A DNA stretch of 64,000 bases from Pseudomonas sp. GV085 (GTDB lineage Bacteria > Pseudomonadota > Gammaproteobacteria > Pseudomonadales > Pseudomonadaceae): assembly GCF_003050925.1 (NCBI RefSeq), contig NZ_QAOV01000011.1:173907-237906 (forward strand), given 5' to 3'. Under the pieces are notes generated by a model that was given only the letters and a program-made list of their open reading frames with translations, had not been told where the DNA came from and did not search any database. Of the stretch, positions 1 through 8,453 are shown piece by piece (position 1 is the first letter of the stretch; each line of letters begins with the position of its first letter). The position numbers and the translations under genes were made by a program.

Positions 1-1
1 G

Positions 2-1357
2 CGCCTTGAGCGCACCAGCTTCGCCAGGCGCCTGGGCAGTTACGCCGAGGCGACTACGCTTGCCGGCGCGCCGATCCTTGAGGGCCGCTTGCTGCGCATG
101 GTCGGCCTGACCCTCGAAGCCGAAGGCCTGCGCGCTGCCATGGGCAGCCGCTGCATGGTCATCAACGACGACAGCTATCACCCGGTACAGGTTGAAGCCG
201 AAGTGATGGGCTTCTCCGGCAGCAAGGTCTTTCTGATGCCGGTCGGCAGCGTCGCCGGCATTGCCCCCGGCGCGCGTGTCGTTCCCCTATCCGACACGGG
301 GCGTCTGCCCATGGGCATGAGCATGCTCGGGCGGGTGCTCGATGGCGCCGGTCGTGCCCTGGACGGCAAGGGCGGGATGAAGGCCGAAGACTGGGTGCCG
401 ATGGATGGCCCGACCATCAACCCGCTCAAACGCGAACCGATCAGCGAACCGCTGGACGTGGGCATTCGTTGCATCAATGGCATGTTGACAGTCGGGCGCG
501 GTCAACGGCTTGGGCTGTTCGCCGGTACCGGTGTCGGTAAATCTGTGCTGTTGGGCATGATGACGCGCTTTACCGAGGCCGACATCATCGTCGTCGGGCT
601 GATCGGTGAGCGGGGTCGTGAAGTCAAAGAATTCATCGAGCACATCCTCGGTGAGGAAGGGCTCAAGCGTTCGGTGGTGGTGGCGTCCCCGGCGGACGAT
701 GCGCCGCTGATGCGTCTGCGCGCGGCGATGTATTGCACGCGCATCGCCGAGTATTTCCGCGACAAGGGCAAGAATGTCCTGTTGCTGATGGATTCGTTGA
801 CCCGTTTCGCCCAGGCCCAACGGGAAATCGCCCTGGCCATCGGTGAGCCGCCAGCGACCAAGGGCTATCCGCCGTCGGTCTTCGCCAAGCTGCCGAAACT
901 GGTGGAGCGGGCTGGTAATGCGGAGAAGGGCGGTGGTTCGATTACCGCGTTCTACACCGTGCTGTCCGAAGGCGATGACCAGCAGGACCCGATTGCCGAC
1001 TCGGCACGGGGCGTGCTCGACGGGCACATCGTGCTGTCCCGGCGCCTGGCCGAAGAGGGGCATTACCCGGCCATCGATATCGAGGCGTCCATCAGCCGGG
1101 TGATGCCGGCGGTGGTCTCGCCGGAACACATGGCCCGTGCGCAGTATTTCAAGCAGTTGTGGTCGCGTTATCAGCAGAGCCGCGATCTGATCAGTGTTGG
1201 CGCCTATGTCGCCGGCGGTGACCGCGAGACCGATCTGGCGATTTCCCTGCAACCGCAATTGGTCAAATACCTGCGCCAGGGCCTCGACGACAGCATCAGC
1301 CTGGGCGAAAGCGAGGCGTATCTCGCCTCGATCTTCGCGCCCGCGGCAGGCGGTTAA
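2..1357 (+). CDS. fliI: Flagellum-specific ATPase FliI (5' end cut by window edge)
   Basis: ATPase at the cytoplasmic face of the flagellar type III export apparatus that helps load and unfold export substrates. The frame is open to the left edge (first visible residues R-L-E-R-T-S-F-A-R-R), so probably only the start codon or a few codons are missing; the internal TTG at 89 is not the start. The Walker A motif AGTGVGKS lies at 521-544 and a Walker B-like stretch VLLLMDSLTR near 775-806. The C-terminal domain is complete to the TAA. About 451 residues are visible, the usual FliI length. fliJ, whose product couples FliI to the export gate, starts 6 bases downstream. Confidence 0.96.
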   Translation, partial: RLERTSFARRLGSYAEATTLAGAPILEGRLLRMVGLTLEAEGLRAAMGSRCMVINDDSYHPVQVEAEVMGFSGSKVFLMPVGSVAGIAPGARVVPLSDTGRLPMGMSMLGRVLDGAGRALDGKGGMKAEDWVPMDGPTINPLKREPISEPLDVGIRCINGMLTVGRGQRLGLFAGTGVGKSVLLGMMTRFTEADIIVVGLIGERGREVKEFIEHILGEEGLKRSVVVASPADDAPLMRLRAAMYCTRIAEYFRDKGKNVLLLMDSLTRFAQAQREIALAIGEPPATKGYPPSVFAKLPKLVERAGNAEKGGGSITAFYTVLSEGDDQQDPIADSARGVLDGHIVLSRRLAEEGHYPAIDIEASISRVMPAVVSPEHMARAQYFKQLWSRYQQSRDLISVGAYVAGGDRETDLAISLQPQLVKYLRQGLDDSISLGESEAYLASIFAPAAGG

Positions 1358-1363
1358 GCGGTC

Positions 1364-1813
1364 ATGGCTCAGAGTCGGGCAGGAAGGCTGGCGCCGGTGG
1401 TGGAAATGGCCGAGAAGGCCGAGAAAACCGCGGTCCGGCGCCTGGGGCATTTCCAGGGGCAAGTGCGTTTGGCTGAAAGCAAACTCGCCGACCTCGAAGC
1501 CTTCCGTCTCGACTATCAGGAACAATGGATCGTTCGCGGCAGTGGCGGCGTCTCGGGCCAATGGTTGCTCGGCTATCAGGGCTTTCTCGCGCAACTGGGC
1601 ACGGCTATCGACCAGCAGCGGCAAAGCCTGGCCTGGCATCAGAACAACCTGAACAAGGCGCGGGAAACCTGGCAGCAGGCGTTTGCCCGGGTCGAAGGCT
1701 TGCGCAAACTGGTTCAGCGCTATGCCGATGAGGCGCGGGCGCTTGAAGACCGGCGCGAACAGAAACTGCTGGATGAGTTGTCCCAGCGCTTGCCGCGTCA
1801 GGATGCGTACTGA
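1364..1813 (+). CDS. fliJ: Flagellar export protein FliJ
   Basis: Small coiled-coil protein that works with FliI as chaperone escort and rotor-like stalk of the export ATPase. The 149-residue product is rich in Ala, Glu, Lys, Arg and Gln in long helical stretches, with no membrane segment or signal peptide, as expected. Its position directly after fliI, six bases away, supports the call more than its poorly conserved sequence does. The gene is followed at once by a REP palindrome that marks the end of the upstream fli transcription unit. Confidence 0.9.
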   Translation: MAQSRAGRLAPVVEMAEKAEKTAVRRLGHFQGQVRLAESKLADLEAFRLDYQEQWIVRGSGGVSGQWLLGYQGFLAQLGTAIDQQRQSLAWHQNNLNKARETWQQAFARVEGLRKLVQRYADEARALEDRREQKLLDELSQRLPRQDAY

Positions 1814-1858
1814 AAAGGTCGCAGCCTGCGGCAGCTCCTACGCAGGCTGCGATCTTTT
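1813..1858. repeat. REP palindrome after fliJ
   Basis: Inverted repeat whose arms read AAAAGGTCGCAGCCTGC and GCAGGCTGCGATCTTTT around a GGCAGCTCCTA core. This is the GTAGGAGCTGCCGCAGGCTG class of REP found many times in this window. It overlaps the fliJ stop codon and lies before hsbA. Confidence 0.8.
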
Positions 1859-1943
1859 GCTCTTGCCGTGACGCCTTGCCCCAACCTCTAGCAAATGCTA
1901 AACCTTGTACCAGCAGGTTCACCAATGACAAGGAAGCCATGAC

Positions 1944-2243
1944 ATGTCAGTCGTTACAGAAGTTTCCAGTGATGGGCAAAAGTTGACGATATCGGTCAAA
2001 GGACGATTCGACTTCGCCAAGCATCAGGAATTTCGTCAGTCCTACGAAGATAAACAGCTATCGGCGGTTGTGGTTGACCTGAAAGACGCCACTTACCTCG
2101 ACAGCTCGGCCCTGGGCATGCTGCTCTTGCTGCGCGATCACGCCGGTGGCGACGACTCCGATGTGCGCGTCGTGAACAGCAGCACCGACGTACGCAAAAT
2201 CCTCGCCATCTCCAACTTCGACAAACTGTTCGACATCAGTTGA
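1944..2243 (+). CDS. hsbA: Anti-sigma factor antagonist, HsbA-like STAS protein
   Basis: STAS-domain protein of 99 residues. The motif YLDSSALG, with Ser55 as the likely phosphorylated serine (second serine of D-S-S), is typical of SpoIIAA-type antagonists. In P. aeruginosa HsbA is controlled by the phosphatase/kinase HsbR and binds either the anti-sigma factor FlgM or the diguanylate cyclase HsbD, so its state switches cells between swimming and sessile programmes. ATG at 1944 is preceded by AAGGAAG. The stop at 2241-2243 sits six bases before the ATG of hsbR, so the two are probably translated together. Confidence 0.88.
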   Translation: MSVVTEVSSDGQKLTISVKGRFDFAKHQEFRQSYEDKQLSAVVVDLKDATYLDSSALGMLLLLRDHAGGDDSDVRVVNSSTDVRKILAISNFDKLFDIS

Positions 2244-2248
2244 TTGCC

Positions 2249-3955
2249 ATGCAGCCACTGGAGCCGCTGACGATCCTGATTGCCGAGGACAGCACCGCCG
2301 ATCGCCTGTTGCTGTCGAGCATCCTGCGCCGCCTGGGGCACGAAGTACTGACGGCGGCCAACGGCGCCGAAGCGGTCGACGCATTTCGCCAGCAACAACC
2401 GCAACTGGTGTTGATGGACGCGATGATGCCGGTGATGGACGGCTTCGAGGCGGCCCGGCAGATCAAGGAGCTGGCCGGGGAAACCCTGGTGCCGATCATC
2501 TTCCTCACTTCCTTGTCTGAAAGCGAAGCCCTGGCCCGTTGCCTGGAAGTCGGCGGTGACGACTTTCTGGCAAAGCCCTACAACCAGGTGATTCTCGCTG
2601 CCAAGATCAAGGCGATGGATCGCTTGCGGCGCTTGCAGGACACCGTGCTGCAGCAGCGTGACCAGATCGCCCGGCACCACGACTACCTGCTCAACGAACA
2701 GCGCGTGGCCAAGGCTGTATTCGACAAGGTGGCGCACTCCGGCTGCCTGAATGCCGCTGCGAATATCCGTTATCTGCAATCACCCTATGCGCTGTTCAAC
2801 GGCGACCTGCTGCTGGCCGCGTTCACCCCGGCCGGAGACATGCACGTACTGCTGGGCGACTTCACCGGCCACGGTCTGCCGGCGGCGGTGGGTGCCATGC
2901 CCTTGGCCGAAGTCTTCTACGGAATGACCGCCAAGGGCTATGGCCTGGCGGAAACCCTGCGCGAGATGAATGCCAAGCTCAAGCGCATTCTGCCGGTGGA
3001 CATGTTCTGCTGCGCCACGTTGCTGTGCCTGAGTTTTCAACGTCGTTCGGTGGAAGTCTGGAACGGCGGCATGCCCGACGGTTACCTGCATCGTGTTGCC
3101 AGTGGCGAGCGAACGCCTCTGGCGGCGCGGCACCTGCCTTTGGGGGTGCTGAGCCCTGAGTCCTTCGATGAGCGTACCGAGGTGTTTCCCATGGTGCTCG
3201 GGGATCGGGTGTTTCTCCTGTCCGATGGGGTGATAGACACTTGCGACGCCAATGAACAGTTGTTTGGTGTGCAGCGATTGCAGCAGGTGTTTGCCGCCAA
3301 TCGCCAGCCGGATGCGCTGTTCGAAGAGATCGAGCATGCGCTGCGACAGTTCGGCGGTGAAGCGCGCGACGATGTCAGCATGGTCGAAATCAGCCTGCTG
3401 GAGCCGGCGCAGATCACGCCGCCGGCGTTGGTCTACTCCGACAGCGGCCAGTCCTGCCCGCTGGACTGGTCGGTGAGTTTCGAATTTCGCGCCGCCACGC
3501 TCAAGCGCTTCAATCCGTTGCCCTATCTGTTGCAGTTGCTGCTTGAGGTGCATGGTCTGCGGGGCCAGAGCGGTGCGCTCTACAGTGTGCTGGCGGAACT
3601 CTATTCCAATGCGCTGGAGCATGGAGTGCTGGGGCTGGACTCGAGCCTCAAGCGCGATGCATCGGGTTTTGCGCGTTATTATCAGCAGCGTAATACCCGT
3701 CTGGACGAACTTCAGGAAGGCTATGTACGGTTGCATTTGCAGGTGACGCCAACAGACGACGGCGGTTGCCTGGCCATTCACATCGAAGACAGCGGCAAGG
3801 GTTTCGATGTCGAGCGGGTGATGAAAAGACCTGTGGATGACATCCGCCTGTCGGGACGTGGGGTCAGTCTGATCCGTCAGTTGGGGCGTAATGCCCGCTG
3901 GACCGACGATGGTCGAGGTGCACGTGTGGAGTTTATCTGGAAGGCTGCGCAGTAA
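2249..3955 (+). CDS. hsbR: HsbR-like response regulator with PP2C phosphatase and HATPase kinase domains
   Basis: Three-domain partner-switching regulator. The N-terminal receiver has acidic residues Glu13 and Asp14 and the phosphoacceptor Asp57 in LVLMDAMMPVMDG. The middle SpoIIE/PP2C domain shows LLGDFTGHGLPAA and DDVSMVEI. The C-terminal HATPase (anti-sigma kinase) domain has the N box ELYSNALEHGV, the G1 box EDSGKGFD and GRGVSLI. In P. aeruginosa the HptB phosphotransfer protein controls the receiver, switching HsbR between phosphatase and kinase toward HsbA. ATG 2249 is preferred; a TTG at 2240 overlapping the hsbA stop is an alternative start. Confidence 0.9.
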   Translation: MQPLEPLTILIAEDSTADRLLLSSILRRLGHEVLTAANGAEAVDAFRQQQPQLVLMDAMMPVMDGFEAARQIKELAGETLVPIIFLTSLSESEALARCLEVGGDDFLAKPYNQVILAAKIKAMDRLRRLQDTVLQQRDQIARHHDYLLNEQRVAKAVFDKVAHSGCLNAAANIRYLQSPYALFNGDLLLAAFTPAGDMHVLLGDFTGHGLPAAVGAMPLAEVFYGMTAKGYGLAETLREMNAKLKRILPVDMFCCATLLCLSFQRRSVEVWNGGMPDGYLHRVASGERTPLAARHLPLGVLSPESFDERTEVFPMVLGDRVFLLSDGVIDTCDANEQLFGVQRLQQVFAANRQPDALFEEIEHALRQFGGEARDDVSMVEISLLEPAQITPPALVYSDSGQSCPLDWSVSFEFRAATLKRFNPLPYLLQLLLEVHGLRGQSGALYSVLAELYSNALEHGVLGLDSSLKRDASGFARYYQQRNTRLDELQEGYVRLHLQVTPTDDGGCLAIHIEDSGKGFDVERVMKRPVDDIRLSGRGVSLIRQLGRNARWTDDGRGARVEFIWKAAQ

Positions 3956-3985
3956 TCCGCGCATTCTTGATCAAGGAGTGAGCAA

Positions 3986-4345
3986 ATGAACGACAAAAAC
4001 GACAAACATGTGGATCGCGACGTGCTGAGTACATTGCAGGAAGTGATGGAAGAGGGCTATGCGGATTTGCTGGGTATCTTTCTTGCGGACTCCGAGGAGC
4101 GCCTGAGCATCTTGCGAACGGCTGACAGTGTTGCACTGCTCGTTGCAACCGCTCATAGCTTCAAAGGCAGCAGCAGCAATATGGGTGCAGTCAAGCTGAG
4201 CGAACTTTGCCATCAGCTTGAACAGCAGGCCAGAAGTTCGCCATGGGCCGCCGTTCAGGAACTAGTCCGCGAAATCGACCACGAATTCGCCGGTATCCGG
4301 CCTCTTTACGAAGCTGAACGACAGCGTTGCACTGCGAAAATCTGA
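3986..4345 (+). CDS. hptB: Histidine phosphotransfer protein HptB
   Basis: Free-standing Hpt protein of 119 residues. The phosphoacceptor is His57 in ATAHSFKGSSSNMGA, the canonical H-x-(F/L)-K-G-x-(A/S) pattern. In P. aeruginosa HptB collects phosphate from several hybrid sensor kinases and passes it to HsbR. Here it directly follows hsbR (30 bases) with an AAGGAG ribosome site at about 3974. The three genes form a compact module between fliJ and fliK. Confidence 0.9.
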   Translation: MNDKNDKHVDRDVLSTLQEVMEEGYADLLGIFLADSEERLSILRTADSVALLVATAHSFKGSSSNMGAVKLSELCHQLEQQARSSPWAAVQELVREIDHEFAGIRPLYEAERQRCTAKI

Positions 4346-4379
4346 GTCTGCGCTTCATTTGGTCTCCTTCGAGTGAATC

Positions 4380-4396
4380 TGGCTCGACCTTTGCAC
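4380..4396 (+). promoter_or_regulatory. Predicted sigma-54 promoter of fliK
   Basis: TGGCTCGACCTTTGCA has GG at 4381-4382 and GC at 4393-4394 with exactly ten bases between, and closely matches the RpoN consensus TGGCAC-N5-TTGC. It lies about 50 bases before the ATG of fliK. Its presence argues against the in-frame GTG at 4373 as translation start. Confidence 0.65.
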
Positions 4397-4444
4397 TTAA
4401 CTCGTCCAACTGTACTTACGAGCCCGTGCAGCGGAGACCGTTTC

Positions 4445-5788
4445 ATGCCCGTTACCCCCAATATTCTGCTTCAGGCCTCCAGGCAGGCCAAGACTCAGGC
4501 CGCCTGCGCCAATCCCCCGGCGCTGACCGCTGAGCCCGGGGACAAGGCCGCAAGCTTCGCTCATGTCTATGCCAATCAGGCCCAGAGCAAGCCCAATGCG
4601 TCGGCGGATACCTCGGTCAAGCCGAGTCGCGAAAAAAGCGCCGATGTCGCCGGAGAAAAAGACGCTGGCGACGACCAGTCTGCCGCCGGGGAACCGGTGG
4701 TTGCCGATGGCGGCAAATCCTTGCCTTCCGACACGCCGGTGCAGGCTGATGGCAAAACTGCCGACGATGATGCGTCAGATGCCGACCAGACGCTGGTCGC
4801 CGATACCGCACCGCTCGATCCGGCGCTTGATCCTTCATGGCTGCCAGTCCTTCAGCCAGTCGTGCCGGCGCCGGTAGCACCCGCCGTGGCCGACACCGTG
4901 CAACCTGCCGTTGACGCGCCGGTTGCCGCCGCGGCTACGGCTGCAATCGTTCCTGCGCTGGCCACTACCGACGGCGATTTCGATCCCTCTACCGATCCAC
5001 TCGATGCATTGCCGGCGGTGCGCCTGGCCATGGAGCAGAGCGGTCACGTATCGGCTTCCAAGACTGTACCGACACAGGCACAAGCCCAGGCTGACGGTGA
5101 GCTGACACCGGCGCAAAACTTTGCCGCCGGCATGGCGACCCTGCTGGATGTTCAGGGCGACAAGAGCAGCACCGGTCAGGGCGACGATAAGGCTTTCAGT
5201 GGCTTGATCGATGACGGCCTGAAGGACCTCAAGTCCGCCAGCAGCGACACCCGTGTCGATGATTTCGCCAACCGTCTGGCCGCGCTGACTCAGGCGGCCA
5301 CGCCAAAGACCGCCAATGCCTTGCCGGTGAACCAGCCGATCGCCATGCATCAGAGCGGGTGGACCGAAGAGGTGGTGAACCGGGTCATGTACCTGTCCAG
5401 TGCCAATCTCAAGGCCGCGGACATCCAGTTGCAGCCCGCTGAACTCGGGCGGCTGGACATTCGGGTGAACATGGTTCCCGATCAACAGACCCAGGTCACG
5501 TTCATGAGCGCGCATCCGGGTGTCCGTGAGGCGCTGGATGGCCAGGTCCATCGCTTGCGCGATATGTTCGCGCAGCAGGGCATGGGACAGGTCGATGTCA
5601 ACGTTTCGGACCAGTCCCGTGGTTCGCAGCAAGGGCAGGAACAGGCCCGGCACAGTCAGAGCGGGAAGACCAGCGTCAGCGGCGGTCGCCTCGATTCAAT
5701 GGATGACGACATGACCCCGGGCGTCGCTGAAGTGGCTGCCAATACCATCAGCGTGATCGGCACCAGCGCGGTCGATTACTACGCCTGA
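4445..5788 (+). CDS. fliK: Flagellar hook-length control protein FliK
   Basis: Secreted ruler that measures hook length and triggers the FlhB substrate-specificity switch. The product has 447 residues: a long low-complexity, Ala/Asp/Pro/Gln-rich N-terminal and middle region, then a folded C-terminal Flg_hook domain (about residues 305-405, with IQLQPAELGRLDIRV and VTFMSAHPGVREAL), and a Gln/Ser-rich tail. ATG 4445 was chosen because the predicted sigma-54 promoter lies just upstream and overlaps the longer GTG reading (4373). A REP pair separates it from fliL. Confidence 0.92.
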   Translation: MPVTPNILLQASRQAKTQAACANPPALTAEPGDKAASFAHVYANQAQSKPNASADTSVKPSREKSADVAGEKDAGDDQSAAGEPVVADGGKSLPSDTPVQADGKTADDDASDADQTLVADTAPLDPALDPSWLPVLQPVVPAPVAPAVADTVQPAVDAPVAAAATAAIVPALATTDGDFDPSTDPLDALPAVRLAMEQSGHVSASKTVPTQAQAQADGELTPAQNFAAGMATLLDVQGDKSSTGQGDDKAFSGLIDDGLKDLKSASSDTRVDDFANRLAALTQAATPKTANALPVNQPIAMHQSGWTEEVVNRVMYLSSANLKAADIQLQPAELGRLDIRVNMVPDQQTQVTFMSAHPGVREALDGQVHRLRDMFAQQGMGQVDVNVSDQSRGSQQGQEQARHSQSGKTSVSGGRLDSMDDDMTPGVAEVAANTISVIGTSAVDYYA

Positions 5789-5835
5789 CCAAAGCCATCA
5801 CTCCAATCGTTCCCTTCGCATGGGAACGATCCCTC

Positions 5836-5948
5836 TGTAGGAGCGAGCTTGCTCGCGAAAAACGTGAGAGCGCCGCGTTTATCCAGATGGCCCTCGTCAT
5901 CGTTAACGTCCATCGCGAGCAATCGAGCGTCGACCGGCTGCTCCTACA
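5836..5948. repeat. REP pair (BIME) between fliK and fliL
   Basis: Two inverted copies, GTAGGAGCGAGCTTGCTCGC on the left and a diverged complementary copy ending GGCTGCTCCTACA on the right, spaced by about 60 bases. The right copy ends directly against the -24 element of the fliL promoter. A close relative in the same arrangement lies at 26034-26147. Confidence 0.85.
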
Positions 5949-5964
5949 TGGCATAACACTTGCT
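5949..5964 (+). promoter_or_regulatory. Predicted sigma-54 promoter of the fliL operon
   Basis: TGGCATAACACTTGCT matches the RpoN consensus very well, with GG at 5950-5951 and GC at 5962-5963 separated by ten bases. It lies about 50 bases before fliL and should drive fliLMNOPQR-flhB. In P. aeruginosa this operon depends on RpoN and the enhancer-binding protein FleQ. Confidence 0.75.
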
Positions 5965-6014
5965 CTTGCCTTGCCGTGCGACTGTGAAAACCCGATTAGT
6001 GACGGATTATTGGC

Positions 6015-6518
6015 ATGGCGAAGAGCGACGCAGCAGTAAAAGACCCCGCAACCAAAGGCAAACTCAAGCTGATTATCGTGATCGTGGCGGCCCTGCTGCT
6101 GGCGATCGGTGTGTCCGTGGGGGCGACCTGGTACTTCATGCACAGCGCTCAGAGCAAGCCTGCCGCCGCCGAGGCGCAAATCGCTCCCGTCGGTAAACAG
6201 CCTGCGATTTTCGAGTCGATGGCGCCGGCCTTCGTGGCCAACTTCAACCAGAGCGGTCGTCAGCGCTACATGCAAGTGAGCATCACCATGCTCGGGCGCA
6301 ATCAGGCGGATCTGGATGCCCTCAAGGTCCACATGCCGGTGATCCGCAATAACCTGGTCATGCTGTTCTCCGGGCAGGACTTCGCGACCCTCGCCTCGCC
6401 GGTCGGTCAGGAAATGCTGCGGCAGAAAGCCACCGCCAGCGTCCAGGAAGTGGCGCAGAAAGAGCTTGGCAAAGTGGTGATCGAACAGTTGCTTTTCACT
6501 AATTTCGTACTGCAGTAG
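6015..6518 (+). CDS. fliL: Flagellar basal body-associated protein FliL
   Basis: Single-pass inner-membrane protein that surrounds or supports the stator units and affects motor torque. The 167-residue product has a short cytoplasmic Lys-rich N terminus, one transmembrane helix at about residues 18-40 (IIVIVAALLLAIGVSVGATW), and a periplasmic domain ending in the typical FliL C terminus IEQLLFTNFVLQ. It opens an operon whose next genes follow within 10-70 bases or overlap. Confidence 0.93.
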   Translation: MAKSDAAVKDPATKGKLKLIIVIVAALLLAIGVSVGATWYFMHSAQSKPAAAEAQIAPVGKQPAIFESMAPAFVANFNQSGRQRYMQVSITMLGRNQADLDALKVHMPVIRNNLVMLFSGQDFATLASPVGQEMLRQKATASVQEVAQKELGKVVIEQLLFTNFVLQ

Positions 6519-6527
6519 GAACACGAC

Positions 6528-7496
6528 ATGGCCGTGCAGGACCTGCTGTCCCAGGATGAGATCGACGCGCTGTTGCATGGTGTCGACGATGGTCTGGTAC
6601 AGACCGAAAACGCTGCCGAACCCGGCACCGTCAAAAGCTATGACTTGACCAGCCAGGATCGCATCGTCCGTGGACGCATGCCGACCCTGGAAATGATCAA
6701 CGAGCGTTTCGCCCGCTACACCCGCATCAGCATGTTCAACATGCTGCGTCGCTCGGCGGACGTGGCGGTCGGCGGCGTGCAGGTGATGAAGTTCGGCGAA
6801 TACGTGCACTCGCTGTACGTACCGACCAGTCTCAACCTGGTCAAGATCAAACCCCTGCGCGGCACTGCGCTGTTCATCCTCGACGCCAAACTGGTGTTCA
6901 AGCTGGTGGACAACTTCTTCGGCGGTGACGGCCGGCACGCCAAGATCGAAGGGCGTGAATTCACGCCGACCGAACTGCGTGTGGTGCGCATGGTGCTGGA
7001 GCAGGCGTTCGTCGATTTGAAGGAGGCCTGGCAGGCGATCATGGAAGTCAACTTCGAGTACATCAACTCGGAAGTGAACCCGGCCATGGCCAACATCGTC
7101 GGCCCGAGCGAAGCCATTGTGGTGTCGACCTTCCACATCGAACTCGATGGCGGTGGCGGCGACCTGCACGTGACCATGCCGTACTCGATGATCGAGCCGG
7201 TGCGCGAAATGCTCGACGCCGGCTTCCAGTCGGACCTCGACGACCAGGACGAGCGCTGGGTCAACGCCCTGCGCCAGGACGTGCTGGACGTCGACGTGCC
7301 GATCGGTGCGACCGTGGCTCGTCGTCAGTTGCGCCTGCGCGACATCCTGCACATGCAGCCGGGGGATGTGATCCCGGTCGACATGCCGGAAGAAATGATC
7401 ATGCGCGCCAACGGCGTGCCGGCCTTCAAGGTCAAGATGGGCTCGCACAAGGGCAACCTGGCGTTGCAAGTGATCGAGCCGATCGAGCGCCGTTGA
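6528..7496 (+). CDS. fliM: Flagellar motor switch protein FliM
   Basis: C-ring protein that binds phosphorylated CheY and sets the rotation direction. The 322-residue product starts MAVQDLLSQDEIDALLHGV, the conserved N-terminal CheY-binding EIDALL segment. The CheC-like middle domain contains ERFARYTRISMFNMLRRSADV, and the C-terminal SpoA domain contains VPIGATVARRQLRLRDILHMQPGDVI. Its full length and position between fliL and fliN fit FliM. Confidence 0.97.
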   Translation: MAVQDLLSQDEIDALLHGVDDGLVQTENAAEPGTVKSYDLTSQDRIVRGRMPTLEMINERFARYTRISMFNMLRRSADVAVGGVQVMKFGEYVHSLYVPTSLNLVKIKPLRGTALFILDAKLVFKLVDNFFGGDGRHAKIEGREFTPTELRVVRMVLEQAFVDLKEAWQAIMEVNFEYINSEVNPAMANIVGPSEAIVVSTFHIELDGGGGDLHVTMPYSMIEPVREMLDAGFQSDLDDQDERWVNALRQDVLDVDVPIGATVARRQLRLRDILHMQPGDVIPVDMPEEMIMRANGVPAFKVKMGSHKGNLALQVIEPIERR

Positions 7497-7562
7497 CCGG
7501 CGCTCGAACCCATTCGCGATTAACCGAATTCTGAATTTTTGCTCGCCGAGGACACTGACAAT

Positions 7563-8009
7563 ATGAACACCCAGGACGATCAGGCACTGGCCGATGAATG
7601 GGCTGCGGCCCTGGAAGAAACCGGCGATGCCGGGCAGGCCGACATCGACGCTTTGCTGGCCGCTGATTCCGGCAGCTCCGCGTCCAACCGCCTGCCAATG
7701 GAAGAGTTCGGCAGCGTGCCGAAAAACAACGATCCGGTCAGCCTTGAAGGCCCGAACCTGGACGTGATCCTCGATATTCCGGTGTCGATTTCCATGGAAG
7801 TGGGCAGCACCGACATCAACATCCGCAACCTGCTGCAACTGAACCAGGGCTCGGTGATCGAGCTCGATCGCCTGGCTGGCGAGCCGCTGGACGTGCTGGT
7901 CAATGGCACGCTCATCGCCCATGGCGAAGTGGTGGTGGTCAACGAGAAGTTCGGCATCCGCCTGACGGACGTGATCAGCCCAAGCGAACGCATCAAGAAG
8001 CTGCGCTGA
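7563..8009 (+). CDS. fliN: Flagellar motor switch protein FliN
   Basis: C-ring component that pairs with FliM and docks the export ATPase complex. The 148-residue product has an acidic Ala-rich N terminus and a C-terminal SpoA domain (about residues 70-148, with LDVILDIPVSISMEVGST and VVVNEKFGIRLTDVIS). ATG 7563 (MNTQDDQALADEW) was chosen over the in-frame TTG at 7539. Its stop abuts the GTG start of fliO. Confidence 0.95.
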   Translation: MNTQDDQALADEWAAALEETGDAGQADIDALLAADSGSSASNRLPMEEFGSVPKNNDPVSLEGPNLDVILDIPVSISMEVGSTDINIRNLLQLNQGSVIELDRLAGEPLDVLVNGTLIAHGEVVVVNEKFGIRLTDVISPSERIKKLR

Positions 8010-8453
8010 GTGAAAAAGGTTCTTGGATTTGTGCTGGCGATGCCGTTCAGCGTGCTGGCGGCCGAACCGGTCGCAACGGCGACCACGGCTGCTGCGCCGG
8101 CGGTGAGCAGTGGTGTGGCTGGGCAACTGACGCAGCTGGTGTTCGGCTTGCTGCTGGTGCTGGGGCTGATCTTTCTCCTCGCCTGGTTGCTGCGTCGGGT
8201 CCAGCAGGCCGGTCCGGCCGGCAAGGGGCAGGTGATCGAGATTGTCGGCACCCGCGCGCTGGGGCCGCGCGACCGGCTGATGCTGGTGCAGGTCGGCAAC
8301 GAGCAGATTCTGTTGGGCCTGAGCCCCGGCAACATTGCTGCGCTGCACGTGCTCAAGGAGCCGGTGCAAGTGCCGAGTACCGAGAAGCCGACGCCGGAAT
8401 TTGCCCAGCGCCTGTTGGAGATGCTGGGTAAAGATCAGAAGGATAAGAAGTAA
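8010..8453 (+). CDS. fliO: Flagellar biosynthesis protein FliO
   Basis: Small bitopic membrane protein that helps assemble the FliP ring of the export gate. It starts with GTG at 8010, immediately after the fliN stop. The 147 residues comprise a signal-like hydrophobic N terminus, a short Ala/Thr-rich linker, one strong transmembrane helix near residues 45-66 (FGLLLVLGLIFLLAWLLRRV), and a cytoplasmic domain with GKGQVIEIVGTRALGPRDRL. The stop overlaps the fliP start by one base. Confidence 0.93.
   Translation: MKKVLGFVLAMPFSVLAAEPVATATTAAAPAVSSGVAGQLTQLVFGLLLVLGLIFLLAWLLRRVQQAGPAGKGQVIEIVGTRALGPRDRLMLVQVGNEQILLGLSPGNIAALHVLKEPVQVPSTEKPTPEFAQRLLEMLGKDQKDKK

Noticed and set aside
4373..4444. 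Upstream GTG start for fliK
   Set aside because: Overlaps a strong sigma-54 promoter, and the added residues are not FliK-like.
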